Of a DNA stretch of 61,829 nt, positions 19,215-29,968 are shown piece after piece; the stretch's first letter is position 1; every line of letters begins with the position of its first letter. The DNA lies in assembly GCA_903859705.1 (NCBI GenBank), contig CAIONQ010000126.1, forward strand, positions 1 to 61,829, given 5' to 3'. The position numbers and the translations under genes are program-made. The notes beneath the pieces were generated by a model. That model was not told the DNA's origin and searched no databases. It saw nothing but the letters and a program-made list of their open reading frames with translations. The DNA is from an uncultured Chthonomonas sp. GTDB taxonomy: Bacteria; Armatimonadota; Chthonomonadetes; Chthonomonadales; Chthonomonadaceae.

Positions 19215-21893
19215 TTGCGCTCCCAACCCAATTCCCAGCAACATAAAATCAGGCGAGGCACAGGCACTGTGCGTGCTGCCGCCCTGTTAGGTGGACCTGC
19301 ACTTGCCAGCGCGGCGCTTATTGGTGCAGCGGGCCTTGCCGGTGCGCCATCAGCAACACTACCTGCACTCGCGCAGCAAGATTCCCAGGCACTTCCTGCA
19401 GCCACGGTTGCTTTCATTAGTAAGAACTGTGTTTCTTGCCATGGCAAACAGAGCCCGGCCGGAGCACTGGATATTGCTGCCGCTGTTAAGGCTTTTAAGC
19501 CTTCCGATGCGAAGAGCTTTGGCGTATGGGTTAAGATCCACGACCGTGTGGCTGCAGGTGAGATGCCTCCAAAAGGCAGCGGAACGGTGGCAGCAGCACC
19601 AAAATCTGCTTTTATCGCTTCCGTTGCTAACCGGCTGAATTATGCCAGCGCAGTTCGTGTGCACCGAGATGGCCGTGCCGTTTGGCGCCGCATGAATCGG
19701 TACGAGTATGAAAATTCACTCCGAGATTTGCTGGATGCGCCCTGGCTGCAGGTTAAGCCAATGCTGCCAGAGGATGGACTGGCCTACAGGTTGAACAAAT
19801 CTGGAGAAGCGCTGGATGTATCCCATGTGCAGATTAACCGGTACCTATCCGCGGCAGACTATGCACTGCGTGAGGTGATACCCTCTAGCACAGAGAGGCC
19901 CGTAGGTAAGGTAACGCGTTACTATGCCCGTGAAATGGGATCGTTTGCCGGGCTTGCAAAGTTTAACGAATTTAATGGCTCGCCAGAGCGTGCAACCTTC
20001 CCCATAATTGGCAATGAGGCCGATGTGCCTGCCTTAACGGAGAAGGCACCGATGACGGTTGGCGCAGCCAACCCAGAGAAGCGCGAGCAGGAATCCATTG
20101 GCGTGGTGGCAAGTGCCTACGAGCCAATACAGCCGTACTTCGATCATTTCTATGCGCCCATATCCGGCCATTATAAACTGAGGCTGCGCACCCACACATT
20201 CTGGGCACATCCGCAGGATAACCGCCGCTGGTGGACCCCAAGCCGAACCAATGTATCGGCGGGCCGCACACAGGAGCCTGTTAGCCTCTATGCCCTGCGG
20301 CACCCACAACAGCTTCGCAAGTTGGGCGATGTGGATTCGTTCCCCAACCCTACCACGGGCGAAATTGATGCTTACTTAATTAAAGGCGAAACGGTTTTGC
20401 CGGATGCTGCACGCTTCTTCCGATCTCGCCCGCCCGGCTGGCACAATCCCCTGGCAGAGAGAGATGGGCAGCCTGGGGTAACCTTTCACTGGCTCGAGGT
20501 TGAAGGGCCAATACTGGATGGCGACAGGTGGCCAGGAAAGGGGCAGCAGCTTCTTTTTGGAGACCTGCCACTAAAGGCGGCAGGCGGTAGCGTGGACGTG
20601 GTATCTGCTAATGAAGATGCCGATGCAGCAAAACTGATTGCTGCATTTATGAAGCGTGCCATTCGTCGGCCCGTTAAGCAAACAGAGATAGACCCCTTTG
20701 TGGCGCTATACCACAAAGCCAGAACATCCGGCGTGAGCTTTAAGGATGGCATCCTTACCGCATACACCGGCGTGCTGTGCAGCCCGGCATTTGTAACATT
20801 GGAAGAGCGCCCAGGACCGTTGGATGACTGGGCCCTGGCAACCCGCCTCAGCTATTTTATATGGAACAGTGAGCCAGATGCAGAACTGCGGCGAGCGGCA
20901 GATGCGCATCAGCTTCATCTGCCAGCCGTGCTGCTAAAGCAAACCGACCGCCTGCTGACCAATCCGAAGTCCAAGCGCTTTGTAGATGCCTTTCTGGATT
21001 ACTGGCTGGACCTCAGGAAGGCCGAGAATGCCTCGCCAGATGAGGTGCTTTATCCGGATTACTACCTGGATGACTACCTGGTGCAGTCTTCCGTAGAAGA
21101 GACACGCGCATTTTTTGCCGAACTGCTGCACAGCAACTTACCGGCACGCAACCTGGTAGATAGCGATTTCGTTACCGTGAACGACAGAATTGCATCGCTT
21201 TATGGACTTCCAGATGTAAAAGGCGCGGCTTTCCGGAAGGTTCCGCTGCCAAAGGGCTCCGTTCGAGGGGGCCTCATAACGCAATCCAGCGTGCTTAAAG
21301 TAACGGCAAACGGAACCACCACTTCGCCCGTTTTGCGAGGCGTGTGGATTACAGAGCGTATACTGGGCCAGCCTGTTCCACCACCTCCACCAGCGGTTCC
21401 AGCTGTAGAGCCAGATATTCGCGGTGCCTCCACCATACGGGAGCAATTGGATAAGCATAGAACACTTGCTGCCTGCAAATCTTGCCATGCCCGCATCGAT
21501 CCGCCAGGCTTTGCACTGGAGAGCTTTGATGTGTTCGGAGGGTACCGAGATCATTACCGCGCCCTGGGTGATGGCAAACGCACACCGGGGTTTGGTAAGA
21601 ACGGCCAGCCGTTCACTTTTCACGATGCGCTGCCCGTGGATGCCTCCGGGGATCTTACCGATGGCAGGCACTTTGCCGATGTTCGAGGCCTCAAACAGCT
21701 GATATTGCAGGATCAGAGGCAGATAGCGCGTAATCTTGTACGGCAGCTTGTAACCTACTCTACCGGAGCACCGGTGCAATTTGGAGACAGGCAGACCGTG
21801 GAAGCCATATTGGACCAGTCTAAGGCAGACGGATACGGGGTTCGAACCCTCATCCATGCCATCGTCAAAAGCGAACTATTCAGGAACAAGTAA
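19215..21893 (+). CDS. secreted DUF1592/DUF1588-family cytochrome c-like protein
   Basis: About 892 residues. A signal segment ([19 protein letters not shown]) precedes a heme c motif, [11 protein letters not shown]. Then come PSD-type domains in the usual order: DUF1587 ([20 protein letters not shown]), DUF1595 ([15 protein letters not shown]), DUF1592 ([15 protein letters not shown]), DUF1588 ([14 protein letters not shown] with [20 protein letters not shown], a second CxxCH) and DUF1585 at the end ([16 protein letters not shown]). The start is uncertain: I prefer TTG at 19215, preceded by GGAAGGAAAG; ATG 19170 and GTG 19155 are alternatives. Biochemical role unknown; these proteins are probably periplasmic redox partners or hydrolytic complexes. 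Operon with the DUF1552 gene 5 bases downstream. Confidence 0.88.
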   Translation: MRSQPNSQQHKIRRGTGTVRAAALLGGPALASAALIGAAGLAGAPSATLPALAQQDSQALPAATVAFISKNCVSCHGKQSPAGALDIAAAVKAFKPSDAKSFGVWVKIHDRVAAGEMPPKGSGTVAAAPKSAFIASVANRLNYASAVRVHRDGRAVWRRMNRYEYENSLRDLLDAPWLQVKPMLPEDGLAYRLNKSGEALDVSHVQINRYLSAADYALREVIPSSTERPVGKVTRYYAREMGSFAGLAKFNEFNGSPERATFPIIGNEADVPALTEKAPMTVGAANPEKREQESIGVVASAYEPIQPYFDHFYAPISGHYKLRLRTHTFWAHPQDNRRWWTPSRTNVSAGRTQEPVSLYALRHPQQLRKLGDVDSFPNPTTGEIDAYLIKGETVLPDAARFFRSRPPGWHNPLAERDGQPGVTFHWLEVEGPILDGDRWPGKGQQLLFGDLPLKAAGGSVDVVSANEDADAAKLIAAFMKRAIRRPVKQTEIDPFVALYHKARTSGVSFKDGILTAYTGVLCSPAFVTLEERPGPLDDWALATRLSYFIWNSEPDAELRRAADAHQLHLPAVLLKQTDRLLTNPKSKRFVDAFLDYWLDLRKAENASPDEVLYPDYYLDDYLVQSSVEETRAFFAELLHSNLPARNLVDSDFVTVNDRIASLYGLPDVKGAAFRKVPLPKGSVRGGLITQSSVLKVTANGTTTSPVLRGVWITERILGQPVPPPPPAVPAVEPDIRGASTIREQLDKHRTLAACKSCHARIDPPGFALESFDVFGGYRDHYRALGDGKRTPGFGKNGQPFTFHDALPVDASGDLTDGRHFADVRGLKQLILQDQRQIARNLVRQLVTYSTGAPVQFGDRQTVEAILDQSKADGYGVRTLIHAIVKSELFRNK

Positions 21894-21898
21894 CAAGC

Positions 21899-23224
21899 AT
21901 GAAACCTGTGCATATACAATCTGGTTCGAAAGCCATTTCACGGCGACACTTGCTGCGCGGCGCCGGCGTACTGCTGGGCTTGCCGCTGCTGGATGCTATG
22001 ATCCCGGCATTTGCCTCAGCGGATCCGACTAAGCTGGCCCCTGCGCGCTTCCTCGGCATCTGCAACAATCTGGGCCTGGTTCCGGATAAGTTCTTTCCAG
22101 ATCCCGCACTGGCTGGCCGCAACTACAAGCTCTCGCCGTATCTGGAGCATCTGAAAGCGCATCAAAACGATTTCACGCTCTTCAACGGCGTATCCCACCC
22201 GGATGTGGATGGTGGGCACCCGGCAGATATCTGCTTCCTTACAGCCGCACCCCACCCCTCCAGCGGTGGCTTTCATAACACAATTTCGCTGGATCAATAT
22301 ATTTCAGAGCGCGTTGGGTATCAAACACGCTTCCCATCGTTAACCCTCGGCGTTAACGTAGGCGGCGTACGTAGCCTATCCTGCACTGCAGGCGGTGTGC
22401 TGCTGCCGCAAGAGGAAAAGGCAAGCGAAGTGTTCCGCAAGCTGTTTCTTGGTGGCTCTCCGCAAGAGGTTCAGGAACAATCTCGCAAGCTGGCACTTGG
22501 TCAGAGCATTATGGACACCATTGGCGAACAGACTAAGAACCTCTCTCGTAGCGTTGGTGCAAGGGATAAAGAACGGCTGGATCAGTACTTTACCGGCGTG
22601 CGCGAGCTTGAACAGCGCCTGGTAATGTCGGCTGATTGGGAGAAAAAGCCCCGCCCTGTCACCACTGAAAAAATGCCAATTGATCCCAAAGACCCGCGCG
22701 AATACATGGAAAAGGTGCGTCTGATGTATGACATGGCGCGCCTGGCTTTTGCCACAGACTCGACACGCTGCATTACCCTGATGATGGATAGCGTGAACTC
22801 GCCTGCAATTGAGGTTGAGGGAAAGACGGTATCCGACGGGTACCACAACCTCTCACACCACGGGCAAAATCCAGACAAGCTGGCACAGTTGGATCGCATT
22901 GATCGTGAGCACATGAAACTGCTGGCCGGGCTGTATGGTGGATTGAAGGCAGAAAAAGAGGGAAACGAGTCGCTATTCGATCACACCATGGTACTTTACG
23001 GCAGCAACCTCGGCAACGCAAACACGCACGTAACCACCAACCTGCCTGTGATTTTCGCAGGTGGCGGCTTCCAGCACGGCCAATATCTGGTATTCGACAG
23101 AGAGCGCAATTACCCGCTGCCCAACCTGTTTGTGAATGTGCTGCACAGATTCGGAATTGAAACAGATAAGTTTGCATCCAGCACCGGCACAATGCGGGGT
23201 CTGGAGATGCGCAAAACAGTTTGA
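21899..23224 (+). CDS. Tat-exported DUF1552 protein
   Basis: A 441-residue protein with a twin-arginine signal ([18 protein letters not shown]) and the DUF1552 hallmark H-x2-S-H-H ([14 protein letters not shown]). It also carries [25 protein letters not shown] and the C-terminal [14 protein letters not shown]1552 proteins are metal-binding-looking secreted proteins related to the alkaline-phosphatase/sulfatase-like DUF1501 group and almost always follow a DUF1592 cytochrome, as here. Activity not established. Confidence 0.9.
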   Translation: MKPVHIQSGSKAISRRHLLRGAGVLLGLPLLDAMIPAFASADPTKLAPARFLGICNNLGLVPDKFFPDPALAGRNYKLSPYLEHLKAHQNDFTLFNGVSHPDVDGGHPADICFLTAAPHPSSGGFHNTISLDQYISERVGYQTRFPSLTLGVNVGGVRSLSCTAGGVLLPQEEKASEVFRKLFLGGSPQEVQEQSRKLALGQSIMDTIGEQTKNLSRSVGARDKERLDQYFTGVRELEQRLVMSADWEKKPRPVTTEKMPIDPKDPREYMEKVRLMYDMARLAFATDSTRCITLMMDSVNSPAIEVEGKTVSDGYHNLSHHGQNPDKLAQLDRIDREHMKLLAGLYGGLKAEKEGNESLFDHTMVLYGSNLGNANTHVTTNLPVIFAGGGFQHGQYLVFDRERNYPLPNLFVNVLHRFGIETDKFASSTGTMRGLEMRKTV

Positions 23225-23277
23225 TAGGATTGACAGGGCAAGGGCCGATTGGAGATTTCCACCCGGCCCTCGCTGTA

Positions 23278-23286
23278 TGCTATACT
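23278..23286 (+). promoter_or_regulatory. extended -10 promoter element
   Basis: TGCTATACT matches an extended -10 box (TGnTATAAT-like) and lies 34 bases before the ATG at 23320. No good -35 sits at the right distance, which extended -10 promoters tolerate. It would drive the four-gene operon 23320-29942 separately from the upstream DUF1552 gene. Confidence 0.4.
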
Positions 23287-23319
23287 GCCGAATACGTATA
23301 GAAACCTCGGCAGTGATTT

Positions 23320-25803
23320 ATGTTTTCAGGGGCTGCAGAATACTTGAACCCATTTTCGGACCGCGGCATATTCCGGGCTAATCTTTGTGGCCTCTTCGCC
23401 GCGGCCATCCTGTTTGTCGCCTGCCCATTTTGCTCGCCAGCTAACTCACAGAACAAGCCGCTTGCTGTATCCATCGCCGCTACAGAACTGCCGTGTGGCG
23501 CATGGGGACCTTACTCACGTATGCATTCCGGGCCATGTTACCTTGCACAACGTTTTCCGTTTCAGTTGCTCTCATTCCCGATTATTGTTGGCCAACGGCG
23601 CGTAGAGCGTATAAGGCAGCTCAAATCTGCCGCAGACAGCCGTGGCAAACTGGCCTCAGACGACATGGTGTTGCGAAGGCGAGTACTGGGCACTTCTCCC
23701 ACCAGTGGCAACCAGGATGACCTGGCCGGGACACGGCAAATGAACCGAAGGGCAGTGGCCACCGAGGCAGATTATGAGGGCTTGTTGTGGACGCTGGAAG
23801 CACACTTTGCCCCTTCGCCACTGTTGCAGAATGCGGCTCCATTGCCCGCACCCAATGGTGCCCCGATACGCCCGGCCCCCTGGGGCGCTGGCCGCACACG
23901 CATCACATGGTTTCCTGCGTTCGCCGATAATGCAGATGGCCTCTTGATCCGCGTTGAGCTCGAAAACAATTCAACCGAATCTCAGAGCTGGTACATCGAT
24001 CAGCTTGAAGGCATCGATACCGTAACGGATAAACTCTCTCCGGTTGAGCTGGTGTTCGACCCCCAACAAGAGTCGTCCAGCCTCGCAATGCGTCACCAGA
24101 ACCTCAGCACCGTTTTTGCCGCAGCAGTGGTAAACCGCGATTTTCCCCCTACCTTCCACACCGTATCCAGCGCGTACTTTGCGCCGGAGGCATCGCAGTC
24201 TCACATAGAGCGCAATGGTTCATCGCCCCCCACGGGGGAACTCGCCGCCGACACGGTTCCCACCGCGGGCCCAATACCGGGAAGGTGGGGGCTAATGCGC
24301 CTGGACGACATTGTGGTTGCCCCGGGACAGAAGCGCGTACTCTGGCTTTGTATTGGAGTAGGTGGGGATGCTGGTGCTGCCGTATCCTCGGCCAGATCGC
24401 TGCTCAGAACGGCTGAGGGTAACCCTGGTGCCGGGATTGCAGGCGCCTATGCCGCTGCACAGGCCGCACATCTGCTCGCTCAATCCCTGCCAGGCACCGA
24501 TGCGCTGAACCGATTGCTGTCGCAAACTCTGCTTTGCACTCCCGCTAATGGGGCTCGGCGACTGGGCGCGCCTTCACGGTTAATGCCAGAGGGGGCTGTT
24601 TACAATCCAGAGTTTGGTGCGCTGGAGGCGTTGGCCTGGATGGATACCCGGCCAGAACGGGCTGCCGCACAGCTGAATGCGTGGTTCTCGGTGTTGTCAA
24701 ACCCCGATGCGCCCATAAGCAAAACGCACGCTCGGCCGGCACTGGATCTGTTTGTGTTATGGCAGTTGCACCAACTCGATACATCGCCGGAGTTGTTGAA
24801 ACGAGTGTACCCGTTTGCGCGGAAACGCTATTTGGAGTTACTGGCAGGTTGCCGCCTGGGCGATACCGGACTGTATGGCTGGCCAAGCATAGATATTGCG
24901 CGTGGCGATGCAGGCGTAAAGCCTGGACCGCCTACCCGCGATTGCAGCGCAACGATCGGTGCAGAGGCCGGCCTGCTGGCCCGCATTGGCCAGATTGTTG
25001 GGGTACCGGATGCAGAAATAAATCAGTATCGCACTGAGGCATCGGCAGCTCTGGACGCCATGGGCAAGCAAGATGGCAGTTTTAACAGTGGTACCGATAC
25101 AGCTGATTCCCTGATGCCTTTGCTGTTTGGTGTGAACCTGCCAACTGCATCGCTGGAAACTACACTCACCCGCCTTAAGGATACAGGCAAATTTCTATCA
25201 CCTTTTGGATTGCGATCCGTTTCTAAAGATTCTAGTCGTTACCACGCAGGGGTTGCTAATCAGGGGGCGATCTCTTACAAACAAAATTGGCAGCTTTTCT
25301 TGAGCTTGCTTGATATCGGCCGAGGGGAAATTGCCGAAGAGATTGCTGATAAGCTGGTGCGGGGATACTCAGCGGCTGCGAGCTCGCAAACTGACAACCC
25401 ACTACCCCAGTGGCTGGACGGAGACACGGGAGCTGGAGGTGGAGTATCCGATTGGTGTGGAGACTCTGCGGCACTGATCTGGCTGAACCAGCGCCTTGTT
25501 CGCCCTGGTGGCTTTGCATCTGGAGCGCGCCTGGAGCTTACGGAACGTAAATATGATGCCATTCAGGATACCTACACCCTGGCAATCCGAACTTTTGAGC
25601 CATCCCCTGAAGGTTACACTCCTGTTTGCGTGCTGTGCCTTGGCAAGCCCGCCGGCAAATACATTGTTAAGGGCGCAAGCACCAGGACCTTGACTGCGGA
25701 TGCCATGGGGAGAATTGTGGTGGCCGGGTCGGCCATACCGGAAACACTGCATATTGCGATTTCGCCCGCAAGTAACGGAGGCAACAAATCGTGCACTCCG
25801 TAA
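23320..25803 (+). CDS. secreted protein of unknown function, glycoside-hydrolase-like alpha/alpha barrel in C-terminal half
   Basis: An 827-residue protein with an N-terminal hydrophobic export segment (ANLCGLFAAAILFVACPF). Residues ~70-370 look like a beta-rich domain (GRTRITWFPAF, LLIRVELENNSTESQSWYI). Residues ~400-720 have the helical-pair rhythm and aromatic-acidic motifs of (alpha/alpha)6 barrel sugar hydrolases (LFVLWQLHQLDTSPELL, YGWPSIDI, GGVSDWCGDSAALIWL). The tail is a beta domain. I cannot name the family. No Shine-Dalgarno is seen at the ATG; an upstream -10 box at 23278 argues for a short leader. It overlaps the next gene by 13 bases. A periplasmic or outer-surface carbohydrate-active enzyme is the best guess. 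Confidence 0.6.
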   Translation: MFSGAAEYLNPFSDRGIFRANLCGLFAAAILFVACPFCSPANSQNKPLAVSIAATELPCGAWGPYSRMHSGPCYLAQRFPFQLLSFPIIVGQRRVERIRQLKSAADSRGKLASDDMVLRRRVLGTSPTSGNQDDLAGTRQMNRRAVATEADYEGLLWTLEAHFAPSPLLQNAAPLPAPNGAPIRPAPWGAGRTRITWFPAFADNADGLLIRVELENNSTESQSWYIDQLEGIDTVTDKLSPVELVFDPQQESSSLAMRHQNLSTVFAAAVVNRDFPPTFHTVSSAYFAPEASQSHIERNGSSPPTGELAADTVPTAGPIPGRWGLMRLDDIVVAPGQKRVLWLCIGVGGDAGAAVSSARSLLRTAEGNPGAGIAGAYAAAQAAHLLAQSLPGTDALNRLLSQTLLCTPANGARRLGAPSRLMPEGAVYNPEFGALEALAWMDTRPERAAAQLNAWFSVLSNPDAPISKTHARPALDLFVLWQLHQLDTSPELLKRVYPFARKRYLELLAGCRLGDTGLYGWPSIDIARGDAGVKPGPPTRDCSATIGAEAGLLARIGQIVGVPDAEINQYRTEASAALDAMGKQDGSFNSGTDTADSLMPLLFGVNLPTASLETTLTRLKDTGKFLSPFGLRSVSKDSSRYHAGVANQGAISYKQNWQLFLSLLDIGRGEIAEEIADKLVRGYSAAASSQTDNPLPQWLDGDTGAGGGVSDWCGDSAALIWLNQRLVRPGGFASGARLELTERKYDAIQDTYTLAIRTFEPSPEGYTPVCVLCLGKPAGKYIVKGASTRTLTADAMGRIVVAGSAIPETLHIAISPASNGGNKSCTP

Positions 25804-27140
25804 AGCTACAGTACATTTGCGGGTTATTGGCTGCTCTGCTATGTTGTGCCGGTTGCGGGCAAAAAAAGGCTCCTCGTTATCCTGATGTGCCCGCGCTGCC
25901 TTCGCAGCCGGCGGGTATTTATCGGGATATCAATCCACGGTGGTCCCATGATGGTAGCCGCATTGCGTTTTTACGATCTACTCCCAACCGAAAGCTTCAA
26001 CTGTTTATATCAGACAGAGAGCTGGAGCGGCCGATTGCGATGCTGGATGCGGAGTTGGTTAGTCCGGATAGGCCTTACAGCTCCGATGCCAATAGGTACT
26101 GCAGTCCAGATACCATAGCATGGTCGCCAGACGACCGCCTGATAGCATTTGAGCGAATTGAATGGTTTACGTACGAGGATGGTGACCGCCTGCCAGGTAC
26201 TGGCCTGTGGGACTACGATACGATTACTGGGGATACCCGCCCACTGGCAACCCACACATCGCACTATACGAGTTACTTCTATTTTTATCATGCGCCAACA
26301 TGGTCGCCAGATGGCAGGTATCTTGCCTTTGTGGGCGAGGGAGTAAATGGGCAGCGGCGAATTTTCGTGCATGCCATGAAAGGGCAGGCGCAGATATTCC
26401 CCTCTTCTCGCTTTGACTACTACGACGATAGCGATTGGCCATCGTGGCGTGTGATTCGTCCCGATTCGCTAACCGATAACGATGACTTTTTGGATCCAGG
26501 GGTGGCTGGCATTCCAAATGTGCTCAGCTTCCGCCAGGGTGTGCGGCGCAATGCAATGGCACCACCGGCAGAACTCATCCGAACCCTTTCGCCGGGCACT
26601 CCCAGTGCGGATAACTGCCGAAAGGTAACGCGTGTTACAGCAACGGCATACACACAGATAACGGGTGACTCACTGCCCACGAATGTGCATGTTTCACCGC
26701 GTATAGGCAGCATTAGCTGGTCGCCAGATAGTCGTAGGCTAGTGTACACACTTACGCCATCTGCACATGAAATCAACCGATACCAGATATGGGTGAGTGA
26801 AGCCGATGGCAGCGGGGCTCGCAGGATTTCGCCACTGGGCGGGACGGGCTACATTGCACCAGTTTGGATAGATAATCGGCGCATTGGTGCGTTGAGCCCC
26901 AATGGAGACCACTATAACGTGGTGACGCTGGATGCGCCCGATACGGATTCTGCACCGGGGCCGTCTAACGTCCATCTGCTTGGCCGCATCGATACAGCAG
27001 ATTGCGATTGGTCGCTGGACCGAACCAAAATAGTATATGCCGTTTCATCAAAGTTTCGCAGCCCGGAGAACGACGATCCTACCGGGCTTCAGATATTCCA
27101 TACCGGTTTGCGCCGTAGGAGGGTAAGCAATGTTCGATAG
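25791..27140 (+). CDS. TolB-like beta-propeller lipoprotein
   Basis: A 449-residue protein. The signal ends in a lipobox-like LLCCAGCGQ, so it is probably lipid-anchored. WD40-like/TolB repeats recur: PRWSHDGSRIAFL, IAWSPDDRLIAFE, PTWSPDGRYLAFVG, ISWSPDSRRLVYT and CDWSLDRTKIVYA. Such propellers bind protein partners or glycans. GTG start at 25791 with ACGGAGG 8 bases upstream; 13-base overlap with the previous gene and 11 with the M61 peptidase gene. Function unknown beyond scaffold or recognition. Confidence 0.8.
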   Translation: MHSVKLQYICGLLAALLCCAGCGQKKAPRYPDVPALPSQPAGIYRDINPRWSHDGSRIAFLRSTPNRKLQLFISDRELERPIAMLDAELVSPDRPYSSDANRYCSPDTIAWSPDDRLIAFERIEWFTYEDGDRLPGTGLWDYDTITGDTRPLATHTSHYTSYFYFYHAPTWSPDGRYLAFVGEGVNGQRRIFVHAMKGQAQIFPSSRFDYYDDSDWPSWRVIRPDSLTDNDDFLDPGVAGIPNVLSFRQGVRRNAMAPPAELIRTLSPGTPSADNCRKVTRVTATAYTQITGDSLPTNVHVSPRIGSISWSPDSRRLVYTLTPSAHEINRYQIWVSEADGSGARRISPLGGTGYIAPVWIDNRRIGALSPNGDHYNVVTLDAPDTDSAPGPSNVHLLGRIDTADCDWSLDRTKIVYAVSSKFRSPENDDPTGLQIFHTGLRRRRVSNVR

Positions 27141-28713
27141 GTCCCCTGCTCGCCGATTGCCTTGCATCATTGGGTTGGTAAGCATTCTCAGCCTTTTTGC
27201 GGCAACTGCCACCCGGGCGGATTTTAAGATCCCCACACGGGGAGGCATGGGCATTCGCTATGTGGTTACCCCACAAATGGATGCTTCGGAGCGGCACCTT
27301 GATGTAGACATGAGTTTCTACATCATGGGGAAGGCGGACAGCCTTACCGTGCAACTACCTGTATGGTCGCCGGGCGATTACCACGTACAGAACCATGCGC
27401 AGTTTGTTCAAAATCTGCAGGCCACAGCCTCCCCAGGAGATGCGCTTCAAGAGCAGCCCGCTACTGTAACCCACACGGATGCAAATAGCTGGACCATTGC
27501 ACTGAAGCCAGATTCACAGAGCATACACATTCGATATTCGATACCTTCTACACCCCCCGGCATCTTCAGTGAGAATGTGAAGCTGTTGACGCACTTTGGG
27601 TTTGTTAACGGGCCGGCGGCATACCTGTATGTAGCTGATCACAAAGATGTACCGATTTTCCTGGATGTAAAAGTGCCGGGAGGCTGGAGCGTAACGGCCC
27701 CACTTCCGCTTAAAGAAGCTAATGGAGTAATATTGCCAGCTACGTTTGTTGCAAAAGACTACGATACACTGGCAGACTCTCCGCTGGTATTCGGCGATAA
27801 GCTTGGATTAAAGACGCAGATATTTCAACAGGATGGCATCGATTACAAAGTGGTGCTCTTTCGTAACCCGGATAAATTTACTGCAGTGCCGGAACTGCTT
27901 AAGGTTGTCAAAGCCTTAGTCAAGAGCGAAGGCACAATAATGGGCCCACCGGCAACGGGCCCGTATAGCTTTATATTTGATGTGGATGGACCGGGCGGTG
28001 GTCTGGAGCATCTCAACTCATTTCGCATAGGTTACCCATCCTTTGTGCCGCCAGTGCGGCTAGCAAGCATGATTGCGCATGAGTACTTCCATCATTGGAA
28101 TGTTAAGCGGATTCGGCCCGAAGTGCTTGGCCCATTCGATTATGTCAACCCTCCTAAATCACACAATCTCTGGTTTGCAGAGGGAGTAACCGAGTATTAC
28201 GCCGAGATTGCAACGCATAGAGCTGGACTGAGTAGTGCTCAAGATTTGCTGAGACATTTCGGGCAGACAATCGCCTATTACAACACAGTGCCTGCGCGCA
28301 AAACAGTTTCGGCAGAGGAATCGAGCTATCGCGTATGGGAGGCGGGAAACAGCTCGGGGTTCGGGGGTATGAACTATTATCTTAAAGGTGAGATAATAGG
28401 GCTATTGCTTGATCTGAAGATTAGGGCACTTACTGCAGGTGGACGCTCATTGGATGATGTGATGCGCCTGCTGTACAAACGGCACAACTTTCCACAGGCA
28501 GGATACACGGAGGATGAACTGCGTACTGTGGTGAACGAAGTAGCGGGCCAGGACATATCCGACTTCTACAATCGGCTTGTTCGCAAAACAGACGAACTAC
28601 CAACAGAGGAAGCGATATCCCCATTTGGGCTTGGCGAAGATATGACGCCTGTAGCCGGAGAAACTCCGGCAATGCGCAGACTGCGCGAGGCGTGGTTGGA
28701 GGGAACGAATTGA
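27130..28713 (+). CDS. M61-family metallopeptidase (glycyl aminopeptidase-like)
   Basis: A 527-residue secreted peptidase. The N-terminal signal (IIGLVSILSLFAATATRA) is followed by the beta-rich domain typical of M61, GGGLEHLNS, and the zinc motif H317-E-Y-F-H321 (MIAHEYFHHWNVKRIRP) with the third ligand E351 in WFAEGVTEYYAE. M61 enzymes usually end in a PDZ domain; here only about 60 residues follow the catalytic domain and no PDZ is visible, so this is a short form. It should remove N-terminal glycine or alanine from exported peptides. RBS is AGGAGGG before the ATG. Confidence 0.88.
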   Translation: MFDRSPARRLPCIIGLVSILSLFAATATRADFKIPTRGGMGIRYVVTPQMDASERHLDVDMSFYIMGKADSLTVQLPVWSPGDYHVQNHAQFVQNLQATASPGDALQEQPATVTHTDANSWTIALKPDSQSIHIRYSIPSTPPGIFSENVKLLTHFGFVNGPAAYLYVADHKDVPIFLDVKVPGGWSVTAPLPLKEANGVILPATFVAKDYDTLADSPLVFGDKLGLKTQIFQQDGIDYKVVLFRNPDKFTAVPELLKVVKALVKSEGTIMGPPATGPYSFIFDVDGPGGGLEHLNSFRIGYPSFVPPVRLASMIAHEYFHHWNVKRIRPEVLGPFDYVNPPKSHNLWFAEGVTEYYAEIATHRAGLSSAQDLLRHFGQTIAYYNTVPARKTVSAEESSYRVWEAGNSSGFGGMNYYLKGEIIGLLLDLKIRALTAGGRSLDDVMRLLYKRHNFPQAGYTEDELRTVVNEVAGQDISDFYNRLVRKTDELPTEEAISPFGLGEDMTPVAGETPAMRRLREAWLEGTN

Positions 28714-29942
28714 CCGGCAGCAGCGCTGCGGCAGTGAACGGAGGGACTCCTGTTCGCGACACCGCACAAAACCCCTGGCCAAAATGGCCGATTTATGATG
28801 AGACGGAGGAGCGGGCGCTTCTCGAGGTACTGCACAGCGGCGCCTGGTGGTCCGTAGAAGGCACTCAGGGGAAGCAGTTTGAACACGAGTTTGCTACGTT
28901 TCAGGATGCAAAGTTTGGCGTAAACTGCACCAATGGAACCGCTGCACTCGAGATTTGCCTGCGAGCCCTGGGCATTGGTTGCGGCGATGAAGTGATAGTG
29001 CCGCCATACACCTTTGTTGCGACCGCAAGCGCAGTGCTTGCCGTGAGCGCAACCCCCATTTTTGTCGATATTGAGTCCGATACTCTCAACATCGATCCAA
29101 ATCTCATTGAAGCAGCCATCACTCCGCGCACCAAAGCGATTATTCTGGTGCATATGGCTGGTCGCCCGGCAGATATGGATGCCATCCCTGCGATTGCACG
29201 CAAGCATGGCCTATACCTGATTGAAGATGCGGCACAGGCCGTTGGGGCTGCATGGCGCGGCACCCGTGTGGGAGCCATAGGCGATCTTGGAACGTTCAGT
29301 TTTCAGGCAAGCAAGAACCTCAACTCTGGCGAGGGCGGCATCATTCTAAGCAATGATGAGGGCCTTGCAGACAAGGCATGGTCTGTTGCTAATGTAGGGC
29401 GTGTGCGCAGTGGCCGCTGGTACGAACATCAGGTTCTGGGTGGCAACTACCGACTTACCGAGTTTCAGAGCGCCATACTGCGCGCTCAGATGACGCGAGT
29501 ACCGGATCAAACGGAGCGGCGGGCAGACAATGCCGAATACCTTAGATCCCTGCTTGAAGGCGTGGATAGTATTCAGCTAATGCGGAAGGATGACCGCATA
29601 ACCACGCATGCCAACCATCTGTTTACCTTTCGATACAAAAAGGAAGCATTTGGCGGAATTGGCTATGCAAACTTTGTGAAGGCACTTGCTGCAGAGGGCG
29701 TACCCGCAACAACAGGCTATGTGCCGTTATACAAAGAGCATCTGTTTGCGCGCTTTACCCTTAAAGAGGGCTCCTGGTGCCAGAACAGCCGCACGCCTAA
29801 CTACCCGGCACTGGTGCTTCCTGAGTGCGAAGCCATTTGCCAGGATCTGGTGTGGATACATCAAACGGCTCTACTGGCTACCCACAAAGACATGGACGAT
29901 ATTGCGACGGCAATCGCGAAATTGGGTTCAGTCCTTAAGTAA
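28710..29942 (+). CDS. DegT/DnrJ/EryC1 PLP aminotransferase
   Basis: A 410-residue sugar-aminotransferase-type protein. NCTNGTAALEICLRALGI, VIVPPYTFVATASA, VHMAGRPADMD, LIEDAAQAVGA, and the PLP lysine in FSFQASKNLNSGEGG (K202). The TTG at 28710 is the best start: GGAGGG lies 6-7 bases upstream and it overlaps the M61 stop as TTGA. A GTG at 28692 is possible. Such enzymes make amino sugars for cell-surface glycans or antibiotics; some are regulators or oxidoreductase partners. No other sugar biosynthesis genes lie beside it, so its substrate is open. Confidence 0.9.
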   Translation: MTGSSAAAVNGGTPVRDTAQNPWPKWPIYDETEERALLEVLHSGAWWSVEGTQGKQFEHEFATFQDAKFGVNCTNGTAALEICLRALGIGCGDEVIVPPYTFVATASAVLAVSATPIFVDIESDTLNIDPNLIEAAITPRTKAIILVHMAGRPADMDAIPAIARKHGLYLIEDAAQAVGAAWRGTRVGAIGDLGTFSFQASKNLNSGEGGIILSNDEGLADKAWSVANVGRVRSGRWYEHQVLGGNYRLTEFQSAILRAQMTRVPDQTERRADNAEYLRSLLEGVDSIQLMRKDDRITTHANHLFTFRYKKEAFGGIGYANFVKALAAEGVPATTGYVPLYKEHLFARFTLKEGSWCQNSRTPNYPALVLPECEAICQDLVWIHQTALLATHKDMDDIATAIAKLGSVLK

Positions 29943-29968
29943 AGCACTGCACCAAGTAAGATAATGAA

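Noticed and set aside
21138-21857. 239-codon open frame antisense to the first DUF1592 gene
   Set aside because: Overlaps the DUF1588/DUF1585 domains, which are certain; no protein-like character.
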